Assembly (NCBI GenBank): GCA_965208015.1 | Contig: OZ242309.1 | Span: 124,001 to 188,000 of the forward strand | Reading direction: 5' to 3' | From: Bin87 sp965208015 | GTDB taxonomy: Bacteria > Chloroflexota > Dehalococcoidia > Lucifugimonadales > UBA3495 | DNA: 64,000 bases | The notes under the pieces: generated by a model | Databases searched by the model: none | What the model saw: only the letters and a program-made list of their open reading frames with translations | What the model was told of the DNA's origin: nothing | Shown here: positions 8,799-17,956 of the stretch, piece by piece | Layout of the letters: every line of letters begins with the position of its first letter | Numbering within the stretch: position 1 is the first letter of the stretch | Position numbers and translations under genes: made by a program

Positions 8799-9401
8799 GT
8801 GGCGGCAGACATAATCAGACCCATGTTATCCGGAAGGGAAGATATCGCTGATTGCATGGCGGACGTTGGCGGGGGTCTGGCAATTATTCCAAGGGACGAG
8901 TACGTGACCACTCTCCCTGAATACGCTCATCTGAAAGGGCGCAGTGATTTCACTGGCAGGACTTACGAATCTTTCCAGTTACGAGGGCTCGGCGGCGTGA
9001 AGGGACAGCCTGTATCATCAACATCCGAGGAGTCGCTGCTCCGCTTGGATGTTGATGAGCACCCCTATGGAAGATTTCCCTTCGACAGCCTGATAACGGT
9101 GCACGAATTTGCCCACGGGATCCAAAACCTGTGCTTCACCCAGAACGACCATGAACGATGGAACGAGTTTTACGCTTCGGCGAAGCAGGCCAACATTTTC
9201 CCGGGTACGCACATGATGGCTAATGAGCGAGAATTTTTCGCCGTGTTCAGCACAGCCTATTTTGAAGTCACGGACGAAATTGGCCGGGGCGCTGACCGGA
9301 GCACGGTCAAGGAAATCTATCCGGACGTGTATGAGTTCCTGGAAGAGATATACCAGGGCGCAGTCCTGCCGCCCGAGTTGCGATCACGGAGATCCCGATA
9401 A
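8799..9401 (+). CDS. Zincin-like metallopeptidase domain, detached C-terminal part
   Basis: This 200-residue stretch contains HEFAHGIQN, an HExxH zinc-binding motif, and a later acidic segment (NEREFFAVFSTAYF) that could give the third ligand. It is in the same frame as the Pro/Thr lipoprotein upstream. The 21 codons between the TAA at 8733 and the first possible start, GTG at 8799, also look coding (VTIKATGKVDPAAFD). No ribosome-binding site precedes GTG. It is therefore probably the peptidase half of a lipoprotein-anchored enzyme, now separated by the stop, and not an independent gene. The substrate is unknown. Confidence 0.55.
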   Translation: MAADIIRPMLSGREDIADCMADVGGGLAIIPRDEYVTTLPEYAHLKGRSDFTGRTYESFQLRGLGGVKGQPVSSTSEESLLRLDVDEHPYGRFPFDSLITVHEFAHGIQNLCFTQNDHERWNEFYASAKQANIFPGTHMMANEREFFAVFSTAYFEVTDEIGRGADRSTVKEIYPDVYEFLEEIYQGAVLPPELRSRRSR

Positions 9402-9447
9402 GTCAGTCCAACCGCGATGTAGTGGCGGTCCGTCCGGCCATAACATA

Positions 9448-9471
9448 GGGGGCGGATGATTATCCGCCCCC
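9448..9471. terminator. Hairpin between convergent genes
   Basis: A perfect 10-bp stem (GGGGGCGGAT, 9448-9457, with 9462-9471) and a 4-base loop sit between the converging genes ending at 9401 and 9500. It lacks a T tract on either side, so termination activity is inferred from position. Confidence 0.5.
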
Positions 9472-9499
9472 AACGACGCGATGCGGCGCTACCCCCGGA

Positions 9500-10567
9500 T
9501 CAGCCGCGCCAGATCCGCCGCATGCGCCGCACCGAGTCCAGACGGGACTCCGCCAGGATGTCCGCCGCTTTCGCAGTCGAAATCTCCTGCTTGCGGGACG
9601 TGGTCAGCACTGCCGACATCTGCTCGTAGATCCGCTCGGTTTGCTGGCGGGAGCGGTCTGGGTTGTACGGCTGGCCGATTTCTGCCGCTGCGTTGATGAT
9701 GCCGCCGGCATTGATCAGAAAGTCCGGCGCGTAGATGATCCCGCGCCGATGCAACTCCTCGCCGTCCTCGGCCGTCATCAGCTGGTTGTTCGCGCCTCCG
9801 GCTATGATTTGGCAGCGCAGGCGGTCAATGGTCTTCGAGTTGATGACTCCTCCCAGCGCGCAGGGAGCAAAGATGTCACATTCGGTATCGTAAATTTCGT
9901 CGGGTCCGACGACCTTGACGCCCATCTGCCGCGCTCGATCAAGGGCCATCTCGTTGACGTCAGTGGCGATGATGCGAACGTCGTCTTCCAGCAGATGACC
10001 CGCCGTGTGCGTCGCCACCTTCCCGAACCCCTGCATAGCGACGGTGCGCCCGCGCAGGTCGTCCGTGCCCCAGACATCGGCGGCGCAGGCTTTCATGCCC
10101 ATGTAGATTCCCAGGCCGGTCATTACGGACGTGTCGCCGCTGCCGCCCAGGGTAACGTCAAGGCCCACCACGTGCTCCGTTTCCTGGCGCACGGCCTCCA
10201 GGTCCCTTCCCGTGGTGCCAACATCGGTGGTGGTGAGGTAGCGGCCGCCCATCGTGTCCACGAACCGGCCCCAGGCTCGCAGCAAGGACTCCGTTTTATC
10301 GGTGCGCGGATCGCCGATGATGACGCCCTTGCCGCCGCCCAGGTGCAGGCCAGCCGCCGCAGACTTGTAGGTCATCGCTCGTGAGAGGTTCAGGGCATCG
10401 GCGAGAGCTTCCTGCTCGGTGGCGTAGGGCCACATCCGGGTCCCGCCGCAGGAAGGCCCCAGGGTAGTGTCGTGGATGGCAATGATGCCACGCAAGCCGG
10501 AATCGGGGTCGCTGTACATTGTCACCTGCTCGTGACCGCGACTGACCATCGTATTCAGTAGGTCCAT
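9500..10567 (-). CDS. Leucine/valine/phenylalanine-type amino-acid dehydrogenase
   Basis: A 355-residue member of the Glu/Leu/Phe/Val dehydrogenase family, which reversibly deaminates a branched-chain or aromatic amino acid with NAD to the 2-oxo acid. The N-terminal half has the substrate site, with the catalytic-lysine region GGGKGVIIGDP; the C-terminal half is a Rossmann domain with GFGKVATHTAGHL. The length fits the short Leu/Phe dehydrogenases, not glutamate dehydrogenase. AGGAGG lies 6-7 bases before the ATG at 10567; a GTG three codons upstream overlaps that box and is less likely. The gene is single, facing the converging peptidase fragment. The exact amino acid cannot be told from sequence alone. 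Confidence 0.88.
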   Translation of the reverse strand: MDLLNTMVSRGHEQVTMYSDPDSGLRGIIAIHDTTLGPSCGGTRMWPYATEQEALADALNLSRAMTYKSAAAGLHLGGGKGVIIGDPRTDKTESLLRAWGRFVDTMGGRYLTTTDVGTTGRDLEAVRQETEHVVGLDVTLGGSGDTSVMTGLGIYMGMKACAADVWGTDDLRGRTVAMQGFGKVATHTAGHLLEDDVRIIATDVNEMALDRARQMGVKVVGPDEIYDTECDIFAPCALGGVINSKTIDRLRCQIIAGGANNQLMTAEDGEELHRRGIIYAPDFLINAGGIINAAAEIGQPYNPDRSRQQTERIYEQMSAVLTTSRKQEISTAKAADILAESRLDSVRRMRRIWRG

Positions 10568-11004
10568 GGTTTCCACCTCCTGCGAATATGCTTCGCTGCA
10601 TTAATTATATGACACGGCACAGGTGGCGCGGAGCGGTTGACTGCCAGCGAGGAAGGCGAGAATTGCCGCGAGCGGCTGAATGCGCAAGTTATGTCAATTG
10701 CAAACTCTTCAGGCAACCGCGTAAATCTGTAATCCCCAACCATCTCTACGCCTCCATATTCGTACTTTTCCAAGCCTTTGAATGAGCAATGTCCAATGGG
10801 CATTGCCTATTGACTCGCAGCCGATGGCAGTCTATTTTACGGTGGCCTTTTTAGGGCAGCCCACACGCTGCGTGGGAACATCCCTGTAGGGAGTTTTCTG
10901 ATCAGTGCCGACAGGTGCGCGACAGCACCGGCAATGATTAACACGCGACGAACTGCGACGCAGCACAGTGAACTGCCCTATTTTCGAAACTCGGAGGTTT
11001 TTAT
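10568..11004. other. Divergent intergenic region
   Basis: This 437-base gap separates the dehydrogenase (minus) from the third importer (plus). On the minus strand a perfect TATAAT lies at 10604-10609, without a good -35. A small hairpin (CCCAC/GTGGG) is near 10860-10877. I see no gene or known RNA here beyond the promoter signals listed. Confidence 0.5.
10810..10838 (+). promoter_or_regulatory. Promoter candidate for the third ABC importer
   Basis: TTGACT at 10810-10815 and TATTTT at 10833-10838 are 17 bases apart. This would give a leader of about 160 bases before the ATG at 11005. Confidence 0.35.
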
Positions 11005-12897
11005 ATGAGGCACAAATGGCTCCCATCGCCCCGACTATTGGCGTTCGCTCCGTTGGCTCTCGCCCTGATAGTCGCGGTAGCCTGCGGAACGGCGCAGGAA
11101 TCGCCCGCTGCTGCGCCGGCGGCCCCAGCCGCTACTGCGGCGCCCGCCGCGGCCATGGCGGAAAGCACTCCCGCGGCGAGTTCAGGTTCGGGAAGTTCAG
11201 GAGGGGCAGCGGTCGCGGCGACCGCCATGCCGGAAGCGACGGCCATGCCCGAATCCTCGGAGGTAATGGGACCAAGGGGAAGGCTGACCTTCGGACTGCC
11301 TCTCGTCGCCCCGTTCCACGTTTTCCCGACGGTCACGGAAGGTGCCGGATATCACCACAACGGCTACACCACCGCCGAGACTCTCCTTTACATGAACGAG
11401 GACAAGGAGATTGTTCCCTGGCTGATCCGGGAGTGGAACGTTGCCGATGACGGCGTCACCTGGACGTTCAAGTTGGCGGAAGGGGCCCAGTTCCATAAGG
11501 GCTACGGCGAGCTGGATGCTGAAGGCGTCCTCTGGAGCCTGATGATCAGTGGCGGCGAGAGCTCCCGGGTGGCGTTCAACACCCATATCCGCCGGATCTG
11601 GGGACTTGGCGGCGACGTCAAGGAAGGCACGGAAGTCACCGGCATCATCGACGAAGGCCGGGCCAAGGCCATCGACAAGTACACCATCGAGGTGAACACC
11701 GGAACGCCGCAGTACGACACCCTGGGTCTGCTGGCCCGTCCCCACGTCAACATCATCAGCCAGAAGCAACTCGAAGAGGTGGGTGTGGATGAGGCGAGCC
11801 GGAACATTGCCGGCACCAGCCCCTGGGAGTTCGATGAGCACCAGAGCGACCAGTTCACCCAGTGGGTGGCGGTAGAAGACCACTGGCGCAAGACCCCTGA
11901 GTTTGCCGAGCTGAGGTGGCTGCACATCCCCGAGGAGTCCACCCGCGTTGCCAACTTCCTCACCGACAGCCTCACGGCGATGGAAATGAATCTGGACTCC
12001 ATCGCCGCGGTGGCGGACCACCCAGGCACCGACTTCGTCAGGATAGCCGGCGGCAGCGGCGTGAGCATGGCTTTCTACGGCAACTACTACGTGGGAGTGA
12101 ATCCTGACGGCTCGCGCACGCCGGTACACCAAGAGAGAGTTCCCGGCTTCGATCCCTCTCTGCCCTGGATTTCCGGCAACCCGGATCCGGCATCCGAGGA
12201 ATGGCAGAACGCCGCCAAGGTGCGCACGGCCCTGTCCATCGCCATCGACCGCCAGTTGATCTCGGACACGCTGCTGAGCAGCGAGGCCATCCCGGACTCC
12301 CTGCCGGCGTGGGCGTTCCACCTGGACAAGCTGCCGGCAGAGTACCGCCAGTGGGAGTTCAATCCGGAGAAAGCCAAGCAGTTGCTGGCCGAGGCGGGTT
12401 ATCCCGACGGGTTTGAGATCACCCTCACTCCCCTGGGAGGATCGAACTACCTCGAGGTGACTTCTGCCATCGCCCAGATGTGGGACCAGATCGGCGTCAA
12501 GGCCAACCAGCAGAACCTGCCCTACAAGACCTTCCGCCCGGGCATCGTGACCCGCACCTACAACCAGGCGTACCAGCACACCCACGTGGCGGTTGATCCC
12601 CTGGACCGCTGGTCCACCGCTTTCAACCACGAGAGCGCCTGGAACTTCGGCATGGACCACCCCATCCTTTCGGATTACATGAACGAAGCCCAGGGCACCG
12701 TTGACGACGCGGCGCGGTACGAGATCATGGTTGAGGCGGCGAAGTTCGTGTACGACAACGCCCTGTCGGTCGGTCTCTACGCGCAGAACCAGGTCTTTGC
12801 CGTGAACGGGGACACGACCCCCTGGAACGAGCACCTGAACTACGCCGAAACGCGGGACCTGACCGGGTTCGAGTACGCTCCCAACCTCACCCAGTAG
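11005..12897 (+). CDS. ABC substrate-binding lipoprotein, SBP family 5
   Basis: A 630-residue lipoprotein: signal residues 1-27 with lipobox VAVAC (Cys27), an Ala/Ser/Gly-rich linker to about residue 90, then a family 5 binding domain (TWTFKLAEGAQFHKGYGEL, VRTALSIAIDRQLI, AKQLLAEAGYPDGFEI). GGAGG at 10993-10997 lies 7 bases before ATG. It differs clearly from the two paralogues at the left of the window, so this importer is a separate type. It is followed by a small membrane protein and two permeases, with no ATPase. The ligand is not evident. Confidence 0.93.
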   Translation: MRHKWLPSPRLLAFAPLALALIVAVACGTAQESPAAAPAAPAATAAPAAAMAESTPAASSGSGSSGGAAVAATAMPEATAMPESSEVMGPRGRLTFGLPLVAPFHVFPTVTEGAGYHHNGYTTAETLLYMNEDKEIVPWLIREWNVADDGVTWTFKLAEGAQFHKGYGELDAEGVLWSLMISGGESSRVAFNTHIRRIWGLGGDVKEGTEVTGIIDEGRAKAIDKYTIEVNTGTPQYDTLGLLARPHVNIISQKQLEEVGVDEASRNIAGTSPWEFDEHQSDQFTQWVAVEDHWRKTPEFAELRWLHIPEESTRVANFLTDSLTAMEMNLDSIAAVADHPGTDFVRIAGGSGVSMAFYGNYYVGVNPDGSRTPVHQERVPGFDPSLPWISGNPDPASEEWQNAAKVRTALSIAIDRQLISDTLLSSEAIPDSLPAWAFHLDKLPAEYRQWEFNPEKAKQLLAEAGYPDGFEITLTPLGGSNYLEVTSAIAQMWDQIGVKANQQNLPYKTFRPGIVTRTYNQAYQHTHVAVDPLDRWSTAFNHESAWNFGMDHPILSDYMNEAQGTVDDAARYEIMVEAAKFVYDNALSVGLYAQNQVFAVNGDTTPWNEHLNYAETRDLTGFEYAPNLTQ

Positions 12898-12952
12898 GAA
12901 AAGGGGTAATCAGAGAACATCCGGATAGCTTCGGCTCCGGCCGAAAGTCAGC

Positions 12953-13387
12953 TTGGCGGCAAGCATCTTCACAATCGCTGGGCGCGCAGGGCTTGGATTT
13001 CTCATAGCCCTCGTGCTCAGCTATATTGGTGTGTGGGTCGCCTGGGGCCTGTACTATTTCTTCACCGACACCTCATCCAAGCTGCTTCGGGATGTAATGT
13101 TCCTGTCCGGCGCAGCATTGGGAGCCGGACTGGGCGGGTCGCTGACGTGGTTGCGTCTGGACGGCAATTCATTGCCGGTGCTATTGCTGATTGGATTTGT
13201 GGGTCTCGGGGGCGGGATTATCGGGTCCTGGATGGGGTACGAATTCGCGTTGAACCGAGAAATCAAGTGCTGCTCCGATCCGCCCGTCAACGCCTTCTCC
13301 TACGCGGCGTTGGGCGCAGCCGCGGCAGCCAACGCGGGAACCTTGCTGTTCGGCGCAGTGAGAGAAATCGCCACTTTCAGGCGATGA
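12953..13387 (+). CDS. Small four-helix membrane protein of unknown function
   Basis: About 144 residues with four hydrophobic segments (near 10-35, 45-65, 72-95 and 110-130), rich in Gly and Ala. The start is uncertain: TTG at 12953 is the first option and has no convincing ribosome-binding site. It lies inside the third importer operon, 55 bases after the binding protein and 44 before the first permease, so it may be co-transcribed and could be an accessory membrane subunit. I do not recognise a family. Confidence 0.55.
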   Translation: MAASIFTIAGRAGLGFLIALVLSYIGVWVAWGLYYFFTDTSSKLLRDVMFLSGAALGAGLGGSLTWLRLDGNSLPVLLLIGFVGLGGGIIGSWMGYEFALNREIKCCSDPPVNAFSYAALGAAAAANAGTLLFGAVREIATFRR

Positions 13388-13431
13388 GACCGGATTGAAC
13401 GTATCTGAACATCTGATGCTGGGACGTTGAC

Positions 13432-14352
13432 ATGCAGCGGTTTTTGGTACGCCGATTTTTCCTGATGATAATCACGCTCCTCGCGGTGTCGATGATCATC
13501 TTCGTCATGGCGCGGGTGGGCGGCGACCCAAGGTCACTGCTCCTGGACGACCATGCCACCCAGGAGCAATGGGAGTTGCTGGGGGAGGAGCTGGGGCTGG
13601 ACAAGCCCCTCTACCACCAGTACGCAATTTTCATGGGTGGAGTGTTGCGCGGTGATTTCGGCGAGTCAATCAGCCAGCGTCGACCCGTGCTGGAGGTAGT
13701 CGCGGAAAAGATCCCGGCCACGCTCCAGCTTGGCGGCGCTGCCTTTCTGCTGGCGCTCCTGGTCGGGATACCCCTCGGCGTGATGTCGGCAGTCCTGCGG
13801 GGCAGCGTTCTGGACCAAATCGGAAGGGCGGTGGCCTTGATCGGACAGGCGGCGCCGTCCTTCTGGCTCGGCATCATGTTCATTTTCTTCTTCGCCGTGT
13901 ACCTGGGGTGGGTGCCTCCTTCCGGGAGGCAGGACTGGAACAGCTTCGTACTTCCAACCATCACCCTGGCCTGGGGCGGGTTCCTGGCGGGAAGCCTGCG
14001 GTTGATGCGCTCGGCCATGCTGGACACGCTGGACACGGAATACATCAAACTGGCCCGGGCTAAAGGGTTGCCCGGCCGGGCGATCATCTGGAAGCACGCA
14101 TTTCGGAATGCCCTGATACCGCCATTGACCCTGGCGGGCGTATCGATGCCCGCGATCCTCACGGGTTCCATCACCACCGAGCTGGTGTTCGCGTGGCCCG
14201 GAATGGGCCAATTGGCGGTGCAGGCCCTCTGGTCTTCGGACTACCCGCTGATCCAAGGGCTGACCATCATGTTCACGTTGGGGTATGTATTCATCGCACT
14301 GCTGGTTGACATTCTCTACGCTTACATCGACCCCAGAATCCGATACCTGTAG
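13432..14352 (+). CDS. ABC importer permease, DppB/OppB type
   Basis: A 306-residue permease with the DppB layout: N-terminal membrane segment, LGLDKPLYHQY motif near residue 55, and an EAA loop (ARAKGLPGRAIIWKHAFRNAL) near residues 205-230. It ends DPRIRYL, as such permeases usually do. The ribosome-binding site is weak. It is followed after 80 bases by its DppC-type partner. It belongs to the third importer and is only distantly related to the other two DppB-type copies. Confidence 0.92.
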   Translation: MQRFLVRRFFLMIITLLAVSMIIFVMARVGGDPRSLLLDDHATQEQWELLGEELGLDKPLYHQYAIFMGGVLRGDFGESISQRRPVLEVVAEKIPATLQLGGAAFLLALLVGIPLGVMSAVLRGSVLDQIGRAVALIGQAAPSFWLGIMFIFFFAVYLGWVPPSGRQDWNSFVLPTITLAWGGFLAGSLRLMRSAMLDTLDTEYIKLARAKGLPGRAIIWKHAFRNALIPPLTLAGVSMPAILTGSITTELVFAWPGMGQLAVQALWSSDYPLIQGLTIMFTLGYVFIALLVDILYAYIDPRIRYL

Positions 14353-14432
14353 GAGATAGGGATCATCGGCGTGGGAAACGTCTCCCGCCGCGCCGAGGAT
14401 CCACGTTTCCAGAGAAGGCCCGGAGAAATCAA

Positions 14433-15488
14433 ATGGCCCAGGCTACAACGCTTTCCACCACCCAACCCGTCGTCGTGCGGGCTCTCAAGGCCATGTCGCG
14501 CTGGCGTCGACCGGTGCTGATCATTCCGGTGTTTATCCTGACATTGGTGGTGGTGGCCGGAATAACCGCCGACTGGATAACCCCTTACGACCCTGAAGTA
14601 GGTGATCCGAACCACCGTCTGCAACCCGGGTTCTGGGCGTACGAGCCGGTTCCGCCCGTGATAGTGACTAAAGAGGTGGTGGCGGTAATCAGCCCCAGCG
14701 ACATCGAAAAACAGAAAACACAGATCACCGAATACAATGCCAAGCAGATAGACCCCAACGCGGTTATCGGTGATAAATTGGACGTGGTTGTCCGGGAAGG
14801 CATCGATACGCTTTATATCCTGGGCACCGACCACCTGGGGCGTGATCTGTTTACCCGGATCATTTATGGCGCGCGCGTTTCTCTGGTGATGGCCGGCTTG
14901 ACGCTGGCGGTAGGCGGCACCATGGGCACGGTGCTCGGCCTGACCGCCGGATGGCACGGCGGGTGGGTAGACGAGGTGGTAATGCGCATGGTGGACATCA
15001 TACTTGCGCTCCCCCTGATCCTGGTCGCCCTGGTATTGGTTGTGGCCCTCGGACCGTCCTTCCAGCTGATCATCGTGATCATGGCGATAGCTATCTGGCC
15101 ACTCTTCACTCGAGTGACGCGGGGAGAGGTGCTGCGCGTCAAGACCGCGGACTACGTCGCGTTGGCCCGCGTCGCCGGGGCCGGGACAATTCGCATCATG
15201 ATCGTCCACATCCTGCCGGGAATAGCCAACAGTGTGATTGTGGTGGCAACCCTGTTGGTGGGTGTGGTCATCCTGCTGGAGGCCGCCCTGAGCTTCCTCG
15301 GAGCCGGCGTGCCGCCTCCGACGCCGGCCTGGGGCTCCATGCTATCCGAAGGAAGGGACCGGATCGCGATCGCGTGGTGGATTTCGACGCTGCCGGGGCT
15401 GGCGATATTCATGACGGTGCTGTCCCTGAACCTGTTCGGCGACTGGCTGCGGGATGCCCTGGATCCCAGGCTGCGGCAACTGGAATAG
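14433..15488 (+). CDS. ABC importer permease, DppC/OppC type
   Basis: A 351-residue permease, about 45 residues longer than the other two DppC-type proteins here because of a larger periplasmic insert (about residues 55-130) between the first membrane segment and LGTDHLGRDLFTRI. The EAA loop (DYVALARVAGAGTIRIM) is near residues 235-255. A GGAGAA box precedes ATG. It is the last gene of the third importer operon. Confidence 0.92.
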   Translation: MAQATTLSTTQPVVVRALKAMSRWRRPVLIIPVFILTLVVVAGITADWITPYDPEVGDPNHRLQPGFWAYEPVPPVIVTKEVVAVISPSDIEKQKTQITEYNAKQIDPNAVIGDKLDVVVREGIDTLYILGTDHLGRDLFTRIIYGARVSLVMAGLTLAVGGTMGTVLGLTAGWHGGWVDEVVMRMVDIILALPLILVALVLVVALGPSFQLIIVIMAIAIWPLFTRVTRGEVLRVKTADYVALARVAGAGTIRIMIVHILPGIANSVIVVATLLVGVVILLEAALSFLGAGVPPPTPAWGSMLSEGRDRIAIAWWISTLPGLAIFMTVLSLNLFGDWLRDALDPRLRQLE

Positions 15489-15620
15489 CCATACTCCCAC
15501 ACACATTGGCTTTGAAACCGTCAAGGGCCGTCGGATGTTGGAGGTCTTAAACTGACCCCAATAGCGCCGGCCTTTTTCGTTGACCCTTTTTGATGCTCAG
15601 GGCCTGACGGAGCAAAGCAT

Positions 15621-15665
15621 CTGCTTGTATAGATGGCGGCGGTCTGATACAAGTGTCGATCCATG
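15621..15665 (+). promoter_or_regulatory. 45-bp promoter-like block, copy 1 (drives the MFS gene)
   Basis: TTGTAT at 15625-15630, a 17-base spacer, and TACAAG at 15648-15653 with a TG extension (TGA before it) form an extended -10 promoter. The predicted start point is about 15660, so the ATG at 15663 would be nearly leaderless; indeed no ribosome-binding site is present. The same block occurs inverted at 18762-18806: CTGCTTGT, six variable bases, then 31 positions with 30 identical. Confidence 0.5.
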
Positions 15666-16991
15666 GCTTCCTCTCTCTCGGCTCTCCTCGACTGGCGTCC
15701 CAACACCCCTTTCTACTACGGCTGGCTGGTGCTTGGGCTGTCGGGCGCCGGGGCGTTCGTGGCCACGGTGCCAGCCGGCGTCGTCCTGGGAGGGGTGCAG
15801 ACCTACATCATCGACGACACCGGTTGGGCCCGAACGCAAATCGGCTTGGCCGCCAGCTGCGGGGTGGGTCTGTCGGGGGTCTTCGCGCCCTTTGCCGGAC
15901 GCCTTGCGGACCGGTACGGCCCCCGGTGGCTGATGCCCATCGGCGCGGTTGTCCTGGGCCTGTCCATGCTGGCGATCGCCGAAGTGACCAGTTCCTGGCA
16001 GTTCATGATCGCGGCCATCATCGGGCGGGCCGTGAGCCAGCCCTTCCTCATCGGCGTGGTGCCGCGGACCATGGCGGTCAACTTCTTCAACCGGCGCCGC
16101 AACATCGCGTTGTCCCTGACCGGCATCTATCGTCCCATCAGCGGCGCGCTGATCGTCCAGGCGTTTTCCCTGATCACGCTCGTGGCCGACTGGAGGATGG
16201 CCTTTCGGCTGATGGGATACCTGAGCCTGTTCGTGGCCCTCCCCATGATTGTCATCATGCGCCGGCGGCCGGAGGACATCGGGATGCTGCCGGACGGCGC
16301 CCGGGCGACCCCAGCGACTGCGCAATCCGGCAGCGCCGCGTCAGAGCGGAGCGGGCGCGGGTCGACGACTCGCCCCGGGGAAGAGGTGAGCTGGACATCA
16401 CGCGAGGCCATGCGCACCAGGGCCTTCTGGATGGTGTCGGCGGTCGCTTTTCTCAACGTGAGCGGCAGTTCCGGCCTGGGGTTCAGCCTGGTTCCCTACC
16501 TGCACGAGTTCGCGGGATTATCCACGCCGCAGGCAACGGGCGTGCTCAGCATCAGCACCTTCCTGGCGTTGAGCAGCCTGGTCTGGGGACAGGTTGCGGG
16601 CAGGTTCACCCCGCGCTGGTGCATCGTCGCGGCCATGGGCGTGTCGGCGCTGGCAACCCTATGGCTGTTCCAGGTGAATTCGCTGGCGGCGGCGTACGCC
16701 TACGGGGTGTTCTGGGGGTTGTTCCACAGCGCGCTGGAGGTGCTGATGTACATGGTGCTGGCAGACTACTTCGGCCGCAACTCCTACGGCGCCATCGCCG
16801 GCGCCATGCGCCCCTTCGAGGCCGGTGGGCTGGGCGCGGGCCAGATCATCGGACCCGTGGTCTATGACCTGACCGGCAGCTACACCATTCTGATCCTTTT
16901 CTCGGCGGCGGCCCAGGCCTCGGGGATGATCCTGATGGCGCTGGCGCGAAGGCCGGAGCGGCGAGTTCCGCTGGCGGCAGAAGCGGCGTAG
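15663..16991 (+). CDS. Major facilitator superfamily transporter
   Basis: A 442-residue protein with twelve hydrophobic segments in two halves, joined by a cytoplasmic loop near residues 200-245 rich in Ser/Arg/Thr. The loop 2-3 signature GRLADRYGPRW is at about residues 79-90. It resembles monocarboxylate/oxalate-type MFS permeases. No ribosome-binding site precedes the ATG, which fits a leaderless transcript from the promoter block overlapping it. It converges with a hydrolase and a CMD-domain gene, suggesting uptake or export of a small carboxylate handled by them. Confidence 0.9.
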   Translation: MASSLSALLDWRPNTPFYYGWLVLGLSGAGAFVATVPAGVVLGGVQTYIIDDTGWARTQIGLAASCGVGLSGVFAPFAGRLADRYGPRWLMPIGAVVLGLSMLAIAEVTSSWQFMIAAIIGRAVSQPFLIGVVPRTMAVNFFNRRRNIALSLTGIYRPISGALIVQAFSLITLVADWRMAFRLMGYLSLFVALPMIVIMRRRPEDIGMLPDGARATPATAQSGSAASERSGRGSTTRPGEEVSWTSREAMRTRAFWMVSAVAFLNVSGSSGLGFSLVPYLHEFAGLSTPQATGVLSISTFLALSSLVWGQVAGRFTPRWCIVAAMGVSALATLWLFQVNSLAAAYAYGVFWGLFHSALEVLMYMVLADYFGRNSYGAIAGAMRPFEAGGLGAGQIIGPVVYDLTGSYTILILFSAAAQASGMILMALARRPERRVPLAAEAA

Positions 16992-17011
16992 GCTAAGCCG
17001 GTTCGGCCCGG

Positions 17012-17032
17012 GTTTGGATTGCCCAAACCCTG
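17012..17032. terminator. Hairpin between MFS and hydrolase genes
   Basis: An 8-bp stem, GGGTTTGG at 17012-17019 with CCAAACCC at 17025-17032, and a 5-base loop lie between two converging genes. There is no T tract. Confidence 0.35.
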
Positions 17033-17071
17033 GACCCGATATGAACGTTGCACGATATTTCGCACGCTTTC

Positions 17072-17884
17072 CTACTCGGCAGTGTGGCCTGTGGGTGGAA
17101 TCGCTGCGCTCGGCTTTGCGTATCGCGCCATGAAGCCTCTGATGGCGTTGAAGTACTGCTGGAAACCCACGTACATCAGGTCGTTGTGTCCCGCTCCGGG
17201 AATGATCTCCAAGTGCTTGTGGGCCGTCTCCAGCTTGTTGAACATATCCACCGCGTCGGCCAGGGGCGCCGATTCGTCCCACTGCCCGTGGATCACCAGC
17301 GTGGGGATGTCTATGGCAAAGAATTTGGCCTGGTAGTCGTCCTCCAGAGCTTGGGTCACCTCGGGCGCCAGCCCTTGGGCAATGCGTCCCAGGTTGGGTC
17401 GCCCGCTCTCGATAATGACTCCGTTGATCCGGTCCCCGGCGGTGATCGCCAGTTCCCCGGCGGAGTGGCGTCCCATGGAGCGCCCCATGACGTACAGCGG
17501 GCCCGTGAACCGCAGCGCCCGCATCGTGTCCTGCAGCCAGTCCAGCACCTCGTGCGCGTCGGACAGCATGGCGTTGAAACTCGGCGACCCGCTGGATGCG
17601 CCGAATGCCCGGTAGTCGGCGACAAAAAAATTCGCGCCGATCCCGTTATAGTGGGGCGCGATCTCGTCGTAACGGGCGACGTTCTCGCCGCCGCCGTAGA
17701 AAAACAGCACGGTGGGGTTCTCACGCCCCACCGCGAAAAAACGGCACGACAGCGTGGTCCCGTCGGCCATCGTCACCCCGTAGTCCACTGCTTCGGGAGG
17801 CGTCTCCGTCCATCCCCGCAACGGGTGGAAAGAACGGGCCGAAGTCTCGGGGTTGTCCAGCACTGAGTAATCAACAGCGGCCAT
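17072..17884 (-). CDS. Alpha/beta hydrolase (esterase/peptidase-like)
   Basis: A 270-residue alpha/beta hydrolase. The nucleophile elbow is GRSMG, the acid is in HGQWDES, and the catalytic His is in GAGHNDLMY, all in the expected order. This arrangement and the fold resemble ABHD13/ABHD17-like serine hydrolases. GGAGGG lies 6 bases before ATG. It follows the CMD gene at 17957-18733 on the same strand after a 72-base gap, so the two are probably one unit. The substrate is unknown. Confidence 0.88.
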   Translation of the reverse strand: MAAVDYSVLDNPETSARSFHPLRGWTETPPEAVDYGVTMADGTTLSCRFFAVGRENPTVLFFYGGGENVARYDEIAPHYNGIGANFFVADYRAFGASSGSPSFNAMLSDAHEVLDWLQDTMRALRFTGPLYVMGRSMGRHSAGELAITAGDRINGVIIESGRPNLGRIAQGLAPEVTQALEDDYQAKFFAIDIPTLVIHGQWDESAPLADAVDMFNKLETAHKHLEIIPGAGHNDLMYVGFQQYFNAIRGFMARYAKPSAAIPPTGHTAE

Positions 17885-17956
17885 GGTGAACCCTCCAGCG
17901 GTAATGAGACACTTTCAATTGTCGCACGGATCGACGGCGACGGGGCTACGGTTAGC

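Noticed and set aside
11197..12834. A 545-codon open frame on the minus strand
   Set aside because: It is antisense to the binding-protein gene 11005-12897 and shows no family pattern.
15540..15600. A terminator after the third importer
   Set aside because: T-rich stretches are present but I could not find a convincing stem before them.
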